A stretch of DNA of 64,000 nucleotides, taken from positions 334,905 through 398,904 of the forward strand of contig NZ_LMIB01000015.1 of the NCBI RefSeq assembly GCF_001429065.1, read 5' to 3'. The translations under genes were made by a program, and so were the position numbers. Below, in pieces: positions 34,465 to 43,630 of this stretch. Within the stretch, counting starts at the first letter, position 1, and every line of letters begins with the position of its first letter. Under the pieces are notes generated by a model. The model saw only the letters and a list, made by a program, of their open reading frames with translations. It was not told the DNA's origin and did not search any database. The DNA comes from Sphingomonas sp. Root710 (GTDB taxonomy: Bacteria > Pseudomonadota > Alphaproteobacteria > Sphingomonadales > Sphingomonadaceae).

Positions 34465-35579
34465 GCGATTTCGTTCCTGTCAACGAGCCCTTGCTGGATG
34501 GCCGGGAGGAAGATTATCTCGTCGCCTGCTTACGGAGCGGATGGATTTCGTCCGAGGGCCCGATGGTCCGGGAATTCGAAGAAAAGTTCGCACAAAGCGT
34601 CGGGCGCAAATATGGCATTGCGGTTTCTAATGGAACCGCAGCGCTCGATGCTGCGGTAGAGGCTCTCGGCATTGGCCCAGGCGACGAGGTGATCCTCCCG
34701 TCCTTCACCATTATCTCCTGCATCGGACAGATCATCCGCAGTGGCGCCACGCCCGTCGTCGTCGATAGCGATCCCCTGACGTGGAATATGGATGTCACCG
34801 CGATCGAGGAGAAGATCACGGCGAGAACGAAAGCCATTATGGCCGTTCACATCTACGGTCTCCCCGTAGACATGGATCCAATCTTCGATCTGGCGCGGAA
34901 GTACGGGTTGCGGGTGATCGAGGACGCCGCGCAGATGCACGGACAGCTTTACCGGGGAAAACCCTGCGGAAGCTTCGGCGACCTGAGTACGTTCAGCTTC
35001 TATCCGAACAAACACATCACGACAGGCGAAGGCGGTATGATCGTCACCGACGATCCCGACCTCGCCGACCAGTGCCGCAGCTTGCGCAATCTCTGCTTCG
35101 AGCCCAACCGGCGATTTGTCCATGAGCGGCTGGGCTGGAATCTGCGGATGACCAGCATGCAAGCCGCGCTCGGCCTGGCCCAACTCGAGCGCCTCGACGA
35201 GTTCGTGGGCCGCAAACGGCGGATGGGCGCCTTCTATCAGGAACGGCTGAGCCGCATCCCGTCTATACAATTGCCTTTATCGGAAACCGGATATGCCAGG
35301 AGCATCTACTGGGTGTTCGGTATCATTCTTGGCGACGATATTCCGATGGATGCCGTTGAAGCGATGAAGCGCCTCGCCGCCGAAGGGATTGGCACCCGCC
35401 CATTCTTCTATCCAATGCATCAACAACCGGTATTGCGGCGTCAGGGCTTGTTCGAAAACCTAACCCTGCCCCATGCGGAAAAAATGTATGCTCGCGGCTT
35501 CTACTTGCCCAGCGGGCTGGCGCTCACCGAAGGACAGATGGAGCAGGTGGTCGCGGCGATGTCGCGGATTTTCGGCTGA
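34461..35579 (+). CDS. DegT/DnrJ/EryC1-type sugar aminotransferase
   Basis: PLP-dependent aminotransferase acting on nucleotide-linked keto-sugars, 372 aa. The opening FVPVNEPLLDGREEDYLVACLRSGWISSEGPMV is typical of perosamine-synthase-like members. AVSNGTAALDAAVEAL begins the PLP phosphate site, VIEDAAQMHGQ carries the ring-stacking Asp, and FSFYPNKHITTGEGGM contains the Schiff-base Lys184. GDP-perosamine or a related 4-amino sugar is likely; the nucleotide cannot be deduced. No dehydratase gene that would supply the keto-sugar lies nearby. Confidence 0.9.
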   Translation: MSDFVPVNEPLLDGREEDYLVACLRSGWISSEGPMVREFEEKFAQSVGRKYGIAVSNGTAALDAAVEALGIGPGDEVILPSFTIISCIGQIIRSGATPVVVDSDPLTWNMDVTAIEEKITARTKAIMAVHIYGLPVDMDPIFDLARKYGLRVIEDAAQMHGQLYRGKPCGSFGDLSTFSFYPNKHITTGEGGMIVTDDPDLADQCRSLRNLCFEPNRRFVHERLGWNLRMTSMQAALGLAQLERLDEFVGRKRRMGAFYQERLSRIPSIQLPLSETGYARSIYWVFGIILGDDIPMDAVEAMKRLAAEGIGTRPFFYPMHQQPVLRRQGLFENLTLPHAEKMYARGFYLPSGLALTEGQMEQVVAAMSRIFG

Positions 35580-35592
35580 GGGCGATTGAATC

Positions 35593-36780
35593 GTGAAGAT
35601 AGTCGCTGTCCTGGATTATCGGATTGACGCCGGGGGAGGCTTCAATCAGGCGCTGAACGCCATCGTTCAGATGCACAGGATCAGCCTCGACCGCTTCGAG
35701 TTCGAAGTCATCACCTTCGTCGAAGAGAATATAAGCTTTCTCCAGCAACTGGGGATCGCGGCATCATATTATCATTATGGATGGCGCGATCGGCTGGTGG
35801 CAACGCTGTTGTCGAGATTTGAAACCTTCCAATCCCGGCTAAGGCTGCGCTCGGCATTTGAAAGGCGTCTCGAAGCGGCGGGTTGCGACCTCGTCTATTT
35901 CGTGGCGCCATCGGGCCTGTCCAAGGCGTTGCAGCGGTTGAATTACATCGCCACCGTCTGGGATATATGCCACCGGGACTGGCCCGAATTTCCCGAGGTC
36001 CGGGATTTTGGCGAATTTCTCGTCCGCGATCGGCTCTACGCAAGCGTGCTGCCGCGGGCCGCAGCGGTCATCGCCGACTCGCCGGAACTCTCCAATCGTT
36101 TGGCGGACCTGTATGGCGTGGCTCCGGCGCGCATTATCGCCATGCCCTTCCTGCCGTCGCCCTTCCTGGGAACGGCTTCACCGGTTCGGCAAAGCGCCAC
36201 CCTCGACAAACATCATCTGACGCCGGGCTATTTCTACTATCCGGCGCAATTCTGGGCGCACAAAAACCACGTCGCCATACTCGACGCGCTCATCCTCTTG
36301 CGCCAGCGCGGGATCGAACCGCGCGTCGTTTTCACGGGTAAGGACCACGGAAATCTTTCCCATATAAGCGACTATGTCGCCCGGAACATGCTTGCGGATC
36401 AGGTCAAAATCCTCGGCTTCGTCGATGCAGGCGATATAAAGGGGCTCTATGAGGGAGCGTCGGCACTGCTGATGCCCACCTATTTCGGCCCCACCAATAT
36501 TCCGCCGCTCGAAGCATGGAGCCTGGGCATCCCGGTCATCTATTCGGACTTCCTCAAAGGCCAGGTGGGCGATGCGGCCCTTCTGGTCGACCCGTCGAGC
36601 GCGACGTCCATTGCGGACGCGATGATCGAGTGTGACAGTCCGCAGACGCGCGAGCGGCTCATCGCTGCCGGGCGCGAAAGAGCGAGGGTGTTGGAAACTG
36701 CAAGAACCGCCGCCGAAGGCGAACTGTCGCGCCTTCTCGAGCAATTTGCGTCAATCAGGCGCTGCTGGGGCCGCGACTAA
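35593..36780 (+). CDS. Glycosyltransferase family 4
   Basis: GT-B glycosyltransferase of 395 aa, last gene of the plus-strand glycan run. Features: VLDYRIDAGGGFNQALNAIVQM (nucleotide-sugar side), DLVYFVAPSGLSKALQRLNYIATVWDICHRDWPEFPEV, YFYYPAQFWAHKNHVAILDALILLRQRG, KILGFVDAGDIKGLYEGASALLMPTYFGPTNIPPLEAWSLGIPVI with the Glu of the EX7E-like motif. It starts 13 nt after the aminotransferase stop. Linkage and sugar unknown. Confidence 0.87.
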   Translation: MKIVAVLDYRIDAGGGFNQALNAIVQMHRISLDRFEFEVITFVEENISFLQQLGIAASYYHYGWRDRLVATLLSRFETFQSRLRLRSAFERRLEAAGCDLVYFVAPSGLSKALQRLNYIATVWDICHRDWPEFPEVRDFGEFLVRDRLYASVLPRAAAVIADSPELSNRLADLYGVAPARIIAMPFLPSPFLGTASPVRQSATLDKHHLTPGYFYYPAQFWAHKNHVAILDALILLRQRGIEPRVVFTGKDHGNLSHISDYVARNMLADQVKILGFVDAGDIKGLYEGASALLMPTYFGPTNIPPLEAWSLGIPVIYSDFLKGQVGDAALLVDPSSATSIADAMIECDSPQTRERLIAAGRERARVLETARTAAEGELSRLLEQFASIRRCWGRD

Positions 36781-36954
36781 ACATCTACGCCGGATCGACA
36801 TTCATCATAACCGGATCACCGCCCGCGCCTCGATCCGAGCGATCGCCTGGCGTCACCCTTTACTGTCATAGGTCAGCGAGCATGTGGATGTTGGAGGTCA
36901 GCCCTTTTGGGAATCCTGAATGTCGATCGGCCCTGGCCGTCTGACGCTGCCGGC

Positions 36955-37542
36955 TCAGCTTTTTTGGGGCGGCTTGGCCATGTCCTGCAGCACTTCGCCG
37001 AGCCATTTGCTGACGAAGGCGTCCTGATCGGCCTCGTCTTCCTGCATCGGCACCAGGATGCGCATCACCGTATAGCCGAGCGACAATATCGCGACGATCC
37101 GCGCCCGTGCGCCCGCGCTGTCGTCATCGGAGGCAAAGGCCTCCGCCAGGGGCTCGATGATCTTCTTGCGCATCAGTTCGACCGATATCTCGCGCGCCTG
37201 CGGGTCGCCAATCGACAGCGCGAACATCGCCGCCGACCGGACCGAATTGGCGTCGTCGTCATGCAATTCGCGCATCAGATTTTCGCCGAACCGGTCCAGC
37301 GGCACCGACATCATCGGCGAGATGTTGAGGGTCTTCTCCAGTGCCTTTTCGAACAGCGCTTCCTTGCCGCCGAAATAGCGCGAGACCAGCGCCGGATTGA
37401 CGTCGGCCAGTTGGGCGATGTCGCGCACGCCACTGCTGCCATAGCCGTGCTGCGAAAAGACGATCTGCGCCGCATCGAGAATCCTCGCCTGCGTCATTTC
37501 CGCGTCGCGCGGCCGCGTCTGCTTCACCGGGGCTTTGGCCAT
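36955..37542 (-). CDS. TetR-family transcriptional regulator
   Basis: A 195-residue TetR repressor: MTQARILDAAQIVFSQHGYGSSGVRDIAQLADVNPALVSRYFGGKEALFEKALEK is the standard DNA-binding domain (about 15-70), followed by an all-helical ligand domain. ATG 37542 (MAKAPVKQTRPRD) is preferred over an upstream extension to 37614. It stands alone between the glycan locus and a small oxidase-like gene, and its targets are unclear. The gap on its 3' side (36781-36954) holds nothing I recognise. Confidence 0.88.
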   Translation of the reverse strand: MAKAPVKQTRPRDAEMTQARILDAAQIVFSQHGYGSSGVRDIAQLADVNPALVSRYFGGKEALFEKALEKTLNISPMMSVPLDRFGENLMRELHDDDANSVRSAAMFALSIGDPQAREISVELMRKKIIEPLAEAFASDDDSAGARARIVAILSLGYTVMRILVPMQEDEADQDAFVSKWLGEVLQDMAKPPQKS

Positions 37543-37644
37543 AAACTCTGTTAACACTCCGCTGCGCCGAAACAAGCGCCGACCATGGAGTGCATACAAA
37601 ATGCCCGCCCCCACCCTGACCCACGAAAGGGCGGGCCGGTGATT

Positions 37645-38079
37645 CTAGCGCGATTGACTGAACGGCCCGGTCGCCAGCGACATGCCCGACAGCGCGTCGA
37701 CGTCGATGATCACCGCAACACCCTTCTTGTCGGCGTCGAACTTGCGCTCATTCTCGATCATGCCGTCATAAACCTCGTCGTTGCGCGCGGGGTCTGCATG
37801 GGCACGGCCCTGCCCGGTCAGCAGCATTTTCCCGCCGCCTTCTATCTCACCGAAGAACAGCAGCGATACCTGCGGGTTGGCGCGGATTGCCTTTGCCAGC
37901 CCCTCGTCAGTCTTGCGCGCCCACAGGCCAACCTGATCGGCGTTGAGCACCTGCGCGCTGCCGCGCAGCGACAGGCACGGCTTGCCCTGCTCGTCGACAT
38001 AGGCGAGCGCGACCGGGTGGCCGCGCTCATAGGCCTTGTCGATCGCCTTGGTTGGGTCGCCGCTCAGATCAATCGCCAT
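37645..38079 (-). CDS. Pyridoxamine-phosphate-oxidase-fold flavin protein
   Basis: A 144-residue split-barrel protein: GHPVALAYVDEQGKPCLSLRGSAQVLNADQVGLWARKTDEGLAKAIRANPQVSLLFF, the common PPOX-type FMN or F420 binding core. Similar proteins reduce flavins or small enones. ATG 38079 is chosen because AGGAG sits 7 nt upstream; an in-frame ATG at 38085 is only 1 nt from it. It follows the SDR gene on the same strand (36-nt gap) and may be cotranscribed with it. Confidence 0.78.
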   Translation of the reverse strand: MAIDLSGDPTKAIDKAYERGHPVALAYVDEQGKPCLSLRGSAQVLNADQVGLWARKTDEGLAKAIRANPQVSLLFFGEIEGGGKMLLTGQGRAHADPARNDEVYDGMIENERKFDADKKGVAVIIDVDALSGMSLATGPFSQSR

Positions 38080-38115
38080 GTTCATTCTCCTATATTCTTG
38101 CAAATTCGCTGGGCG

Positions 38116-38886
38116 TCAGCCCGCGCCGCTGCCGCCATCGAGCGGCACCGCCGCCCCGGTCATGAATGCGGTCGCCGGGCTCAGCATCCACGCCGCCGCC
38201 TGCGCGACCTCATCGGGATCGGCGATCCGGCCGAGCGGCAGTTTCGCGCCGAACATCGCCACCGCCTCGTCGATCGGGGTGCCGGGCATCGCCGCCTCGA
38301 TGATGCGGTCGAATTGAGCGGTGCGGGTCGGCCCGGGGCATAGCGCGTTGATCCGCACCCCCGATGATGCCGCCTCCAGCGCGGCGGATTTGGTCAGTCC
38401 GATCACGGCATGTTTTGCGGCGCTGTACAGCGCGCCATGCGCGGTGCCGACCAGGCCCGCCCGCGAGGCGATGTTGACGATCGCCCCGCCGCCCGCCGCG
38501 GCGATCGCCGGGATCTCATATTTCATCGCCAGCCACGCCGCCTTCAGATTGGCGTCGATCATATGATCGAAGAGCGCCACATCCGATCCGGCCGCCGTGC
38601 CGACCCCTGCCGCCCCCGCCGCGTTTACCGCGAAGTCGAGCCGCCCATAGGCGGCAAGCGCCGCCGCGACCATCGCCTCGGCATCCAGTTCCACCGACAG
38701 GTCTGCCTTGAACGCCGTCGCTCTTCCGCCATCGGCGGCGATCGCGGTGAGGGTTTCGGTCAGCGCATCCATCCGGCGCCCTGCGACCAGGACCGATGCC
38801 CCGAGCCCCGCCAGGTGCCGCGCGGCTGCCGCGCCGATCCCCGATCCGCCACCCGTTACGAGCACAGTCTTGCCGGAAAACACCAT
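38116..38886 (-). CDS. Short-chain dehydrogenase
   Basis: Classical SDR, about 256 aa from ATG 38886 (a GTG at 38904 is the alternative). TGGGSGIGAAAARHL binds the cofactor, NAAGA and SRAGLVGTAHGALYSAAKHA give the Ser-Tyr-Lys triad, and PGPTRTAQF with LDGGSGAG closes it. It is divergent from the TonB receptor gene at 39108, and the 221 nt between them hold two copies of a GGATRCA-like 12-mer, suggesting shared control. Substrate unknown, presumably a secondary alcohol imported by the receptor. Confidence 0.85.
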   Translation of the reverse strand: MVFSGKTVLVTGGGSGIGAAAARHLAGLGASVLVAGRRMDALTETLTAIAADGGRATAFKADLSVELDAEAMVAAALAAYGRLDFAVNAAGAAGVGTAAGSDVALFDHMIDANLKAAWLAMKYEIPAIAAAGGGAIVNIASRAGLVGTAHGALYSAAKHAVIGLTKSAALEAASSGVRINALCPGPTRTAQFDRIIEAAMPGTPIDEAVAMFGAKLPLGRIADPDEVAQAAAWMLSPATAFMTGAAVPLDGGSGAG

Positions 38887-38913
38887 ATCCCTCGCTTTCG
38901 GCACCTTCCAATA

Positions 38914-38925
38914 AGTGTATGGAGT
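38914..38925. promoter_or_regulatory. Variant of the GGATRCA-type motif between SDR and TonB genes
   Basis: AGTGTATGGAGT differs at two positions from the AGTGGATGCAGT copy at 49214-49225. It sits 28 nt upstream of the minus-strand SDR start at 38886. It is a weak member of the proposed regulon motif. Confidence 0.3.
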
Positions 38926-39053
38926 TTTTTGTCAACAGCGGTTTACTTATCGAAATGCCGCGCGTAATAAGATCATGCCACGGACGATGGCGGGACGGAT
39001 TGTCGCAGGGCCTCAGCCCGAGAAATCGGCGCCTTCCCGAACATCCGAATCCA

Positions 39054-39065
39054 AGTGGATGCACT
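39054..39065. promoter_or_regulatory. GGATRCA-type motif upstream of TonB receptor
   Basis: AGTGGATGCACT is a pseudo-palindrome (AGTG-GATG-CACT) 42 nt before the receptor start at 39108. It is the cleanest copy of a motif repeated near other promoters in the 39-53 kb region. Confidence 0.45.
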
Positions 39066-39107
39066 CTAAGGCGTCAACGAACGCCGGATCGATATGGGGA
39101 GGCGCTT

Positions 39108-41402
39108 GTGAGAAGATCCTATGTGAAATTCGCCCTGACTTGCGGGACCATGCTGGCGGGCATCAGCGTCGCGTCGCCCCTTCTCGCGCAGGCCGCCGCC
39201 GACAATGGCGGCTTCGAAGAAATCATCGTTACCGCCCGTAAGTCGCAGGAACGCGCCCGTGATGTACCGGTGTCGATCACCGCGGTGTCGGGCGCCTCGC
39301 TGGCGGAAGCCAAGATTACCCAGATCGGCGACCTGACCGCGCGCATTCCGACCCTGTCGATCTCCTATGGCGCGACCCAGCCGCTCGTGCTGATCCGCGG
39401 TTTCGGCACCGGTAACGGCCAGTCCTTCGATCAGGCAGTCGGCAAGTTCATCGACAATATCTCCTATGGCCGCGATCAGGACGCGCGCCTGCCGCTGTTC
39501 GACATCGAGCGGCTGGAGGTGCTCAAGGGCCCGCAGGTCCTGCTCTACGGCAACAGCTCGACCGCCGGCGCGCTCAACATCACGACCCGCAAGCCCGGCA
39601 CGACCTTCGCCGCCGACGGCTCGGTCGCCTATGAGTTCAACCAGAACGAGACCGTGGCGCAGGGCGGGATGACCATTCCGCTGGCCGAGACCGTCGCGGT
39701 CCGCCTGTCGGGCCTCTATCAGCGCCTCGCCAAGGGGCCCAACTTCAACGTCGCGACCGGCAAGCATGTCTCGACCGACCGCAACTATGCGGGCCGCGCG
39801 ATCCTGCGCTTCACCCCGAGCGCCGACCTCGAAGTACTGCTGAAGGCCGAATATGACCATATCCGCAACAAGGGCCTGGTCGGCGAGCCGATCGCCCAGC
39901 CGCTCGCGGGCTATCAGTTCCCCGAGGTGAATTTCGACGGACGGGTCAACGCCAACAACAATGTCGCGCCGATGTTTCAGCGCGATTATCAGGCGCTCGA
40001 CAACGAGACCTACCAGATAGACATCAACTATGATGTCCTCGGCGGCAGGATCAGCTCGACCACCGGCTATCGCCGCCTCGAAACCGGGCTGGCGTCGAGC
40101 GGCGGGCAAAGTGTCCCGCTGTTCAGCGGCTATATCGCCTATCTCAACAAGCAGTTCAGCCAGGAGCTGCGCTATGCAGGCAAGTTCGGTGCGCTCGACC
40201 TGACCGTCGGCGGCTTCTACCAGCACGAGAAGCGGGACAATTTCACCGTTGCCGATTTCAACGCGGCTGCGATCGGTATTCCCGTCCCCGCCTTCTCGCT
40301 CAACCTCGTGTCGCCGCAGAAGGCGGAAAGCTGGTCGATCTTCGGCGAGTTCACCTATCACCTGAGCGAGCAGCTCAGCATCGCCGCCGGGGCGCGCTAC
40401 AGCGACATCAGCCGTGACGCCGATCAGTCGGCCAACCCCGGGCTGGTCGTCCCCAACCGCAGCTTCGGCCAGAGCGCGGGCTGGCTCGCTCCGGCCCCGT
40501 TCCTCGACGGTCTCTACACCGGCTTCTTCGGGGTGCCACCGCACAGCTTCACCGGGCTGCACCTGCACGAAACCCATTTCCAGCCGCAGGTGATCGTCCA
40601 GTACAAGCCGAGCGACCGGGCGCAGGTCTATGCCAAATATGTGAAGGGCGACAAATCGGGCGGCTTCGACGTCGCCTATCAGGGTGCGCCGGGCAACGTC
40701 ACGCCTGCCGGAGCCCGGTTCGAACCCGAAAAGGCCGAAGGCTTCGAAGTCGGTCTCAAGGGCGTCAGCGACGACAACCGCTTCGACTATGCGCTCGCCG
40801 CCTACCGCACCACCTTCACCAACCTCCAGACCAACGCCTATGTCGGCACCGCGACCGTCGCGGTCGTCACGAATGTCGGCAAGGCGCGGACCCAGGGCGT
40901 CGAGGCCGAGTTCCATTATACCCCGATGCGCGGCCTGCGTTTCGGCGCGTCGCTCGCCTATACCGACGCCAAATATCTCGACTTCCCGGGCGGCTCGTGC
41001 ACACGCGCACAGGAAGCGGCGACCCCGGTCGGCTGCCGTCAGGACCTGTCGGGTTCGCGCACACCCTTCTCGTCGAAATGGGCGGGCACGGTCAGCATCG
41101 ACTATGAGCAGCTGGTCGGCAGCTATGTGCTGAGCGGCGGCGTGCTGGCCGCGGGCCGGTCGAGCTACAATCCGTCCAGCAACCTCGAACCGCTCGAACA
41201 GCAGGGCGCCTATGTGCAGATCGACGCGCATGTCGACCTGAAGCCCGATGCCGGCCCCTGGTCGCTGTCGCTGTTCGTCCGCAACCTCACCGACATCCGC
41301 TACAATGAATATGGCAGCATCTCGCCGGGCACCACCCAGGGCCTGCTCGGCTATCTGTCGCGTGGCCGGCAGCTCGGCATCCGCGCAGGCTTCAACTTTT
41401 AA
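39108..41402 (+). CDS. TonB-dependent outer-membrane receptor
   Basis: A 764-residue receptor. GTG 39108 has a strong GGGGAGG 5 nt upstream and gives a signal peptide ending ASPLLAQA. The TonB box FEEIIVTAR follows at once, then the plug (VPVSITAVSGASLAEAKI, LFDIERLEVLKGPQVLLYGNSSTAGALNI) and a 22-strand-type barrel ending in Phe (LGIRAGFNF). Such receptors in sphingomonad catabolic clusters usually import aromatic or lignin-like compounds. The open frame extends far upstream but is out of context. An SDR follows after a terminator. Confidence 0.93.
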   Translation: MRRSYVKFALTCGTMLAGISVASPLLAQAAADNGGFEEIIVTARKSQERARDVPVSITAVSGASLAEAKITQIGDLTARIPTLSISYGATQPLVLIRGFGTGNGQSFDQAVGKFIDNISYGRDQDARLPLFDIERLEVLKGPQVLLYGNSSTAGALNITTRKPGTTFAADGSVAYEFNQNETVAQGGMTIPLAETVAVRLSGLYQRLAKGPNFNVATGKHVSTDRNYAGRAILRFTPSADLEVLLKAEYDHIRNKGLVGEPIAQPLAGYQFPEVNFDGRVNANNNVAPMFQRDYQALDNETYQIDINYDVLGGRISSTTGYRRLETGLASSGGQSVPLFSGYIAYLNKQFSQELRYAGKFGALDLTVGGFYQHEKRDNFTVADFNAAAIGIPVPAFSLNLVSPQKAESWSIFGEFTYHLSEQLSIAAGARYSDISRDADQSANPGLVVPNRSFGQSAGWLAPAPFLDGLYTGFFGVPPHSFTGLHLHETHFQPQVIVQYKPSDRAQVYAKYVKGDKSGGFDVAYQGAPGNVTPAGARFEPEKAEGFEVGLKGVSDDNRFDYALAAYRTTFTNLQTNAYVGTATVAVVTNVGKARTQGVEAEFHYTPMRGLRFGASLAYTDAKYLDFPGGSCTRAQEAATPVGCRQDLSGSRTPFSSKWAGTVSIDYEQLVGSYVLSGGVLAAGRSSYNPSSNLEPLEQQGAYVQIDAHVDLKPDAGPWSLSLFVRNLTDIRYNEYGSISPGTTQGLLGYLSRGRQLGIRAGFNF

Positions 41403-41414
41403 CCCTTCCTCACC

Positions 41415-41448
41415 TGCCGGCGGTGCCACCAGCATCGCCGGCATTTTT
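41415..41448 (+). terminator. Terminator after the first TonB receptor gene
   Basis: TGCCGGCG (41415-41422) pairs perfectly with CGCCGGCA (41436-41443), followed by TTTTT. It lies 12 nt after the receptor stop and 18 nt before the next SDR ATG, so read-through to the SDR may be reduced but not excluded. Confidence 0.75.
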
Positions 41449-41465
41449 GTGTCTGGAGAAGATAG

Positions 41466-42215
41466 ATGACCTCCTTGTCGGGCAAGACCGCCCTCATCAC
41501 CGGCGCGGCGCGCGGCATGGGCCGGGCTTTCGCCGAAACCCTCGCGCGGATGGGCGCGAACATCGTCGCGATCGACCTGCTCGATTGCGGCGAGACCGCT
41601 GCGGCGGTCGAGGCGGCGGGCGAGCAGTGCCTCGCCCTCTCCGCCGACATCGCCTCGCCCGAAGCGATAACGGCGCTCGCCGAACAGGCGGCGGCGCGCT
41701 TCGGCACCGTCCAGATCCTCGTCAACAATGCGGGCATCCACCCGGTGCCGATGCCGTTCGAGGATACCGATCCGGCCTATTGGCGGCGGACGATGGCGGT
41801 GAACCTCGACGCACCCTTCCTGCTGATCCGCGCGCTGCTGCCCGCGATGAAGGCCAGCGGCTGGGGCCGCATCGTCAACATCTCCTCGGCATCGGTGAAC
41901 AACAGCCCGCCGATGGGGGGGGCCTATGTCGCCAGCAAGGCAGGCCTCGTCGGCCTGACCCGCACACTCGCCGCCGAAGTCGGCCGCTTCGGCATCACCG
42001 TCAACGCGGTCGCCCCCAATCCGGTGCGCACGCCGGGCGCCAGCGTGCCGCTGTCGAACGAGATGTTCGAAGCCATCGCCGCCACCCAGCCGATTCCGCG
42101 CGTGATGGAGTCCGAAGATGTCGCGGGCACCGTCGCCTTCCTGTGCGGTGAGGGCTCGGCCTTCATCACCGGCCAGAACCTCCACGTCGATGGCGGGGCT
42201 ATTCGCGCGGGTTAG
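41466..42215 (+). CDS. Short-chain dehydrogenase
   Basis: Classical SDR of 249 aa: TGAARGMGRAFAETLARMGANIVAIDL, NNAGIHPV, SSASVNNSPPMGGAYVASKAG (catalytic Tyr/Lys), VAPNPVRTPGAS and VDGGAIRAG. It starts with GGAGAAGATAG upstream and sits downstream of the TonB receptor, on the same strand. It may oxidise an alcohol on the imported substrate; no specific subfamily can be named by eye. Confidence 0.88.
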   Translation: MTSLSGKTALITGAARGMGRAFAETLARMGANIVAIDLLDCGETAAAVEAAGEQCLALSADIASPEAITALAEQAAARFGTVQILVNNAGIHPVPMPFEDTDPAYWRRTMAVNLDAPFLLIRALLPAMKASGWGRIVNISSASVNNSPPMGGAYVASKAGLVGLTRTLAAEVGRFGITVNAVAPNPVRTPGASVPLSNEMFEAIAATQPIPRVMESEDVAGTVAFLCGEGSAFITGQNLHVDGGAIRAG

Positions 42216-42413
42216 CAACAGGATCGCGGCGCCGCCGACGACCGGCCTTGATCGCTCTTCAATAAACCGCCAGGATAGGAAAGCCGAAAATAGAGCGGCA
42301 GGTCGGTAGCTCCTGCACCCCTCATGGGGTTCTTCCCAGCCACGGCGTCACCCGGATTCGGGAGGCGCGCACTTGGGTTTGGCGTCTCCTCGAACCAACA
42401 TCGAGGATCGGTC
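42216..42413. other. Intergenic stretch, no gene or clear riboswitch seen
   Basis: This 198-nt gap before the DUF1772 gene has short imperfect complementarities, such as GGGAGGCGC with GCGTCTCC near 42359-42390. I could not match it to any riboswitch or RNA family. Confidence 0.4.
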
Positions 42414-42845
42414 ATGACATTCGCTCTCGTCGCCCTGATCAGCGCCACGCTGTTCGCCGGAGCCGCCTCCTATATCAGTCTTGTCGAACACCCTGCCCGG
42501 CTCGTCCTGGACGATGGGCCGCTGCTTCAACAATGGCAGCCAAGCTACAGGCGAGCGTTACCCATTCAGTCCGCCCTGGCGGTGATCAGCGGCGTGGCCG
42601 GGCTGGCGGTCGCCTATGCTTCGGGTGACTGGCGCTGGGCTGCGGGTGGCGCGGCCCTTCTGGCCAACTGGCCGTTCACGCTCCTGATCATCATGCCCGT
42701 CAACAAGCGCCTGATGGCCATGAGCCCGGGTCAGGCTGGTCCCGAAAGCCGCCGGATGCTGGTGCGATGGGGCAAGCTGCACGATGTTCGAAGCGCGCTC
42801 GGGCTCGTGGCCACGCTGCTGTTCGCTTGGGCGTCGGCGGGATGA
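42414..42845 (+). CDS. DUF1772 (anthrone-oxygenase-like) membrane protein
   Basis: A 143-residue protein with four membrane helices: VALISATLFAGAASYISLVEHPARL, LPIQSALAVISGVAGLAVAYAS, WAAGGAALLANWPFTLLIIMPVN and DVRSALGLVATLLFAWASA. The pattern of a conserved EHPAR after helix 1 and NWPFT-x-MPVN in the middle matches DUF1772, a family containing fungal anthrone oxygenases but also many bacterial proteins of unknown role. ATG 42414 follows GAGGATCGGTC. Convergent with the GntR gene. Confidence 0.8.
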   Translation: MTFALVALISATLFAGAASYISLVEHPARLVLDDGPLLQQWQPSYRRALPIQSALAVISGVAGLAVAYASGDWRWAAGGAALLANWPFTLLIIMPVNKRLMAMSPGQAGPESRRMLVRWGKLHDVRSALGLVATLLFAWASAG

Positions 42846-42869
42846 CGGCCGGCCCGCGACACTCGATAA

Positions 42870-43616
42870 TCAGAGGCCAGCCGCGCCAGCGATCGCGAAG
42901 TTCAGCGCATTGCGTAGCCGCGCCGTGTCATATTCGGGGGCGAGCGCGGCCAGCAGTTCGAGCGCGGTGCGCGCGAGATGGCGGGCTGCCAGCTCACCCG
43001 CATAAGGTGCATTGCCGCCCGAGATCGCCGCGAACAGTTCGCGATGCTCGGCCTCGCCGCGCTGCCACCAGCCGAGCAGATGCGCGCCCTTATAGGCCGA
43101 CTGATAGCGTTCGCTGCGCAGCTCGAGCTGTTCGAGTTCGTTCGCCAGCGTGTCGCCGGTTTCGGAGACGATCAGGCGGTGGAGGCGGCGGTGCAGCGTT
43201 TGCCACATCTCGAAATTGTCGTGCGCCGCGTCGCTCTCCAGTTCGCCGACCACCGAGCGCAGCTCTTCCATCAGCTCGGGGTTCATCCGGCGGGTTGTAA
43301 TCGCGACGCCCATCGCCTCGAGCGCGAGCCGCTTCATGTAGAGCGCCTCGATGTCGCGGGGATCGAAGCCGACGACGCGGCTGCGATAATTGGGCTCGCC
43401 GACCAGCAGCCCGCCTTCCTGCAGCATCCGCATCGCCTCGCGCACCGGGGTGCGGCTGACATTCAGCGCCTTGGCGAGTTCGACCTGCGACAGGATGGTA
43501 CCGGGCTTGAGCTGCCCGCTGAGGATCGATTGCTGGAGAGATTCATAGACCTCGACAGCCGTCCGACGCCCGTCCCCACGGTCGATCGGTTTCAAAAGAT
43601 CAGCAAGAACTACCAT
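42870..43616 (-). CDS. GntR-family (FCD) transcriptional regulator
   Basis: A 248-residue regulator with N-terminal winged helix (TAVEVYESLQQSILSGQLKPGTILSQVELAKALNVSRTPVREAMRMLQEGGLL) and a C-terminal FCD ligand domain (MKRLALEAMGVAITTRRM, WQTLHRRLHRLIVSETGD, EHRELFAAI). FCD members respond to organic acids and usually repress catabolic genes. The region upstream of its start contains three GGATRCA-type 12-mers, consistent with autoregulation, and similar 12-mers precede the decarboxylase operon and both TonB receptors. It lies downstream of that operon on the same strand, making it the leading candidate regulator. Confidence 0.9.
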   Translation of the reverse strand: MVVLADLLKPIDRGDGRRTAVEVYESLQQSILSGQLKPGTILSQVELAKALNVSRTPVREAMRMLQEGGLLVGEPNYRSRVVGFDPRDIEALYMKRLALEAMGVAITTRRMNPELMEELRSVVGELESDAAHDNFEMWQTLHRRLHRLIVSETGDTLANELEQLELRSERYQSAYKGAHLLGWWQRGEAEHRELFAAISGGNAPYAGELAARHLARTALELLAALAPEYDTARLRNALNFAIAGAAGL

Positions 43617-43630
43617 GCCATGGCGATAAC

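Noticed and set aside
39066-42218. A 1050-codon open frame on the minus strand opposite the TonB receptor and SDR genes
   Set aside because: It is antisense to two clear genes, rich in Arg/Gly/Asp with no recognisable domain, and arises from GC-rich codon bias.
42216-42413. Possible structured RNA or riboswitch before the DUF1772 gene
   Set aside because: Only weak imperfect complementarities; no conserved riboswitch box could be matched.
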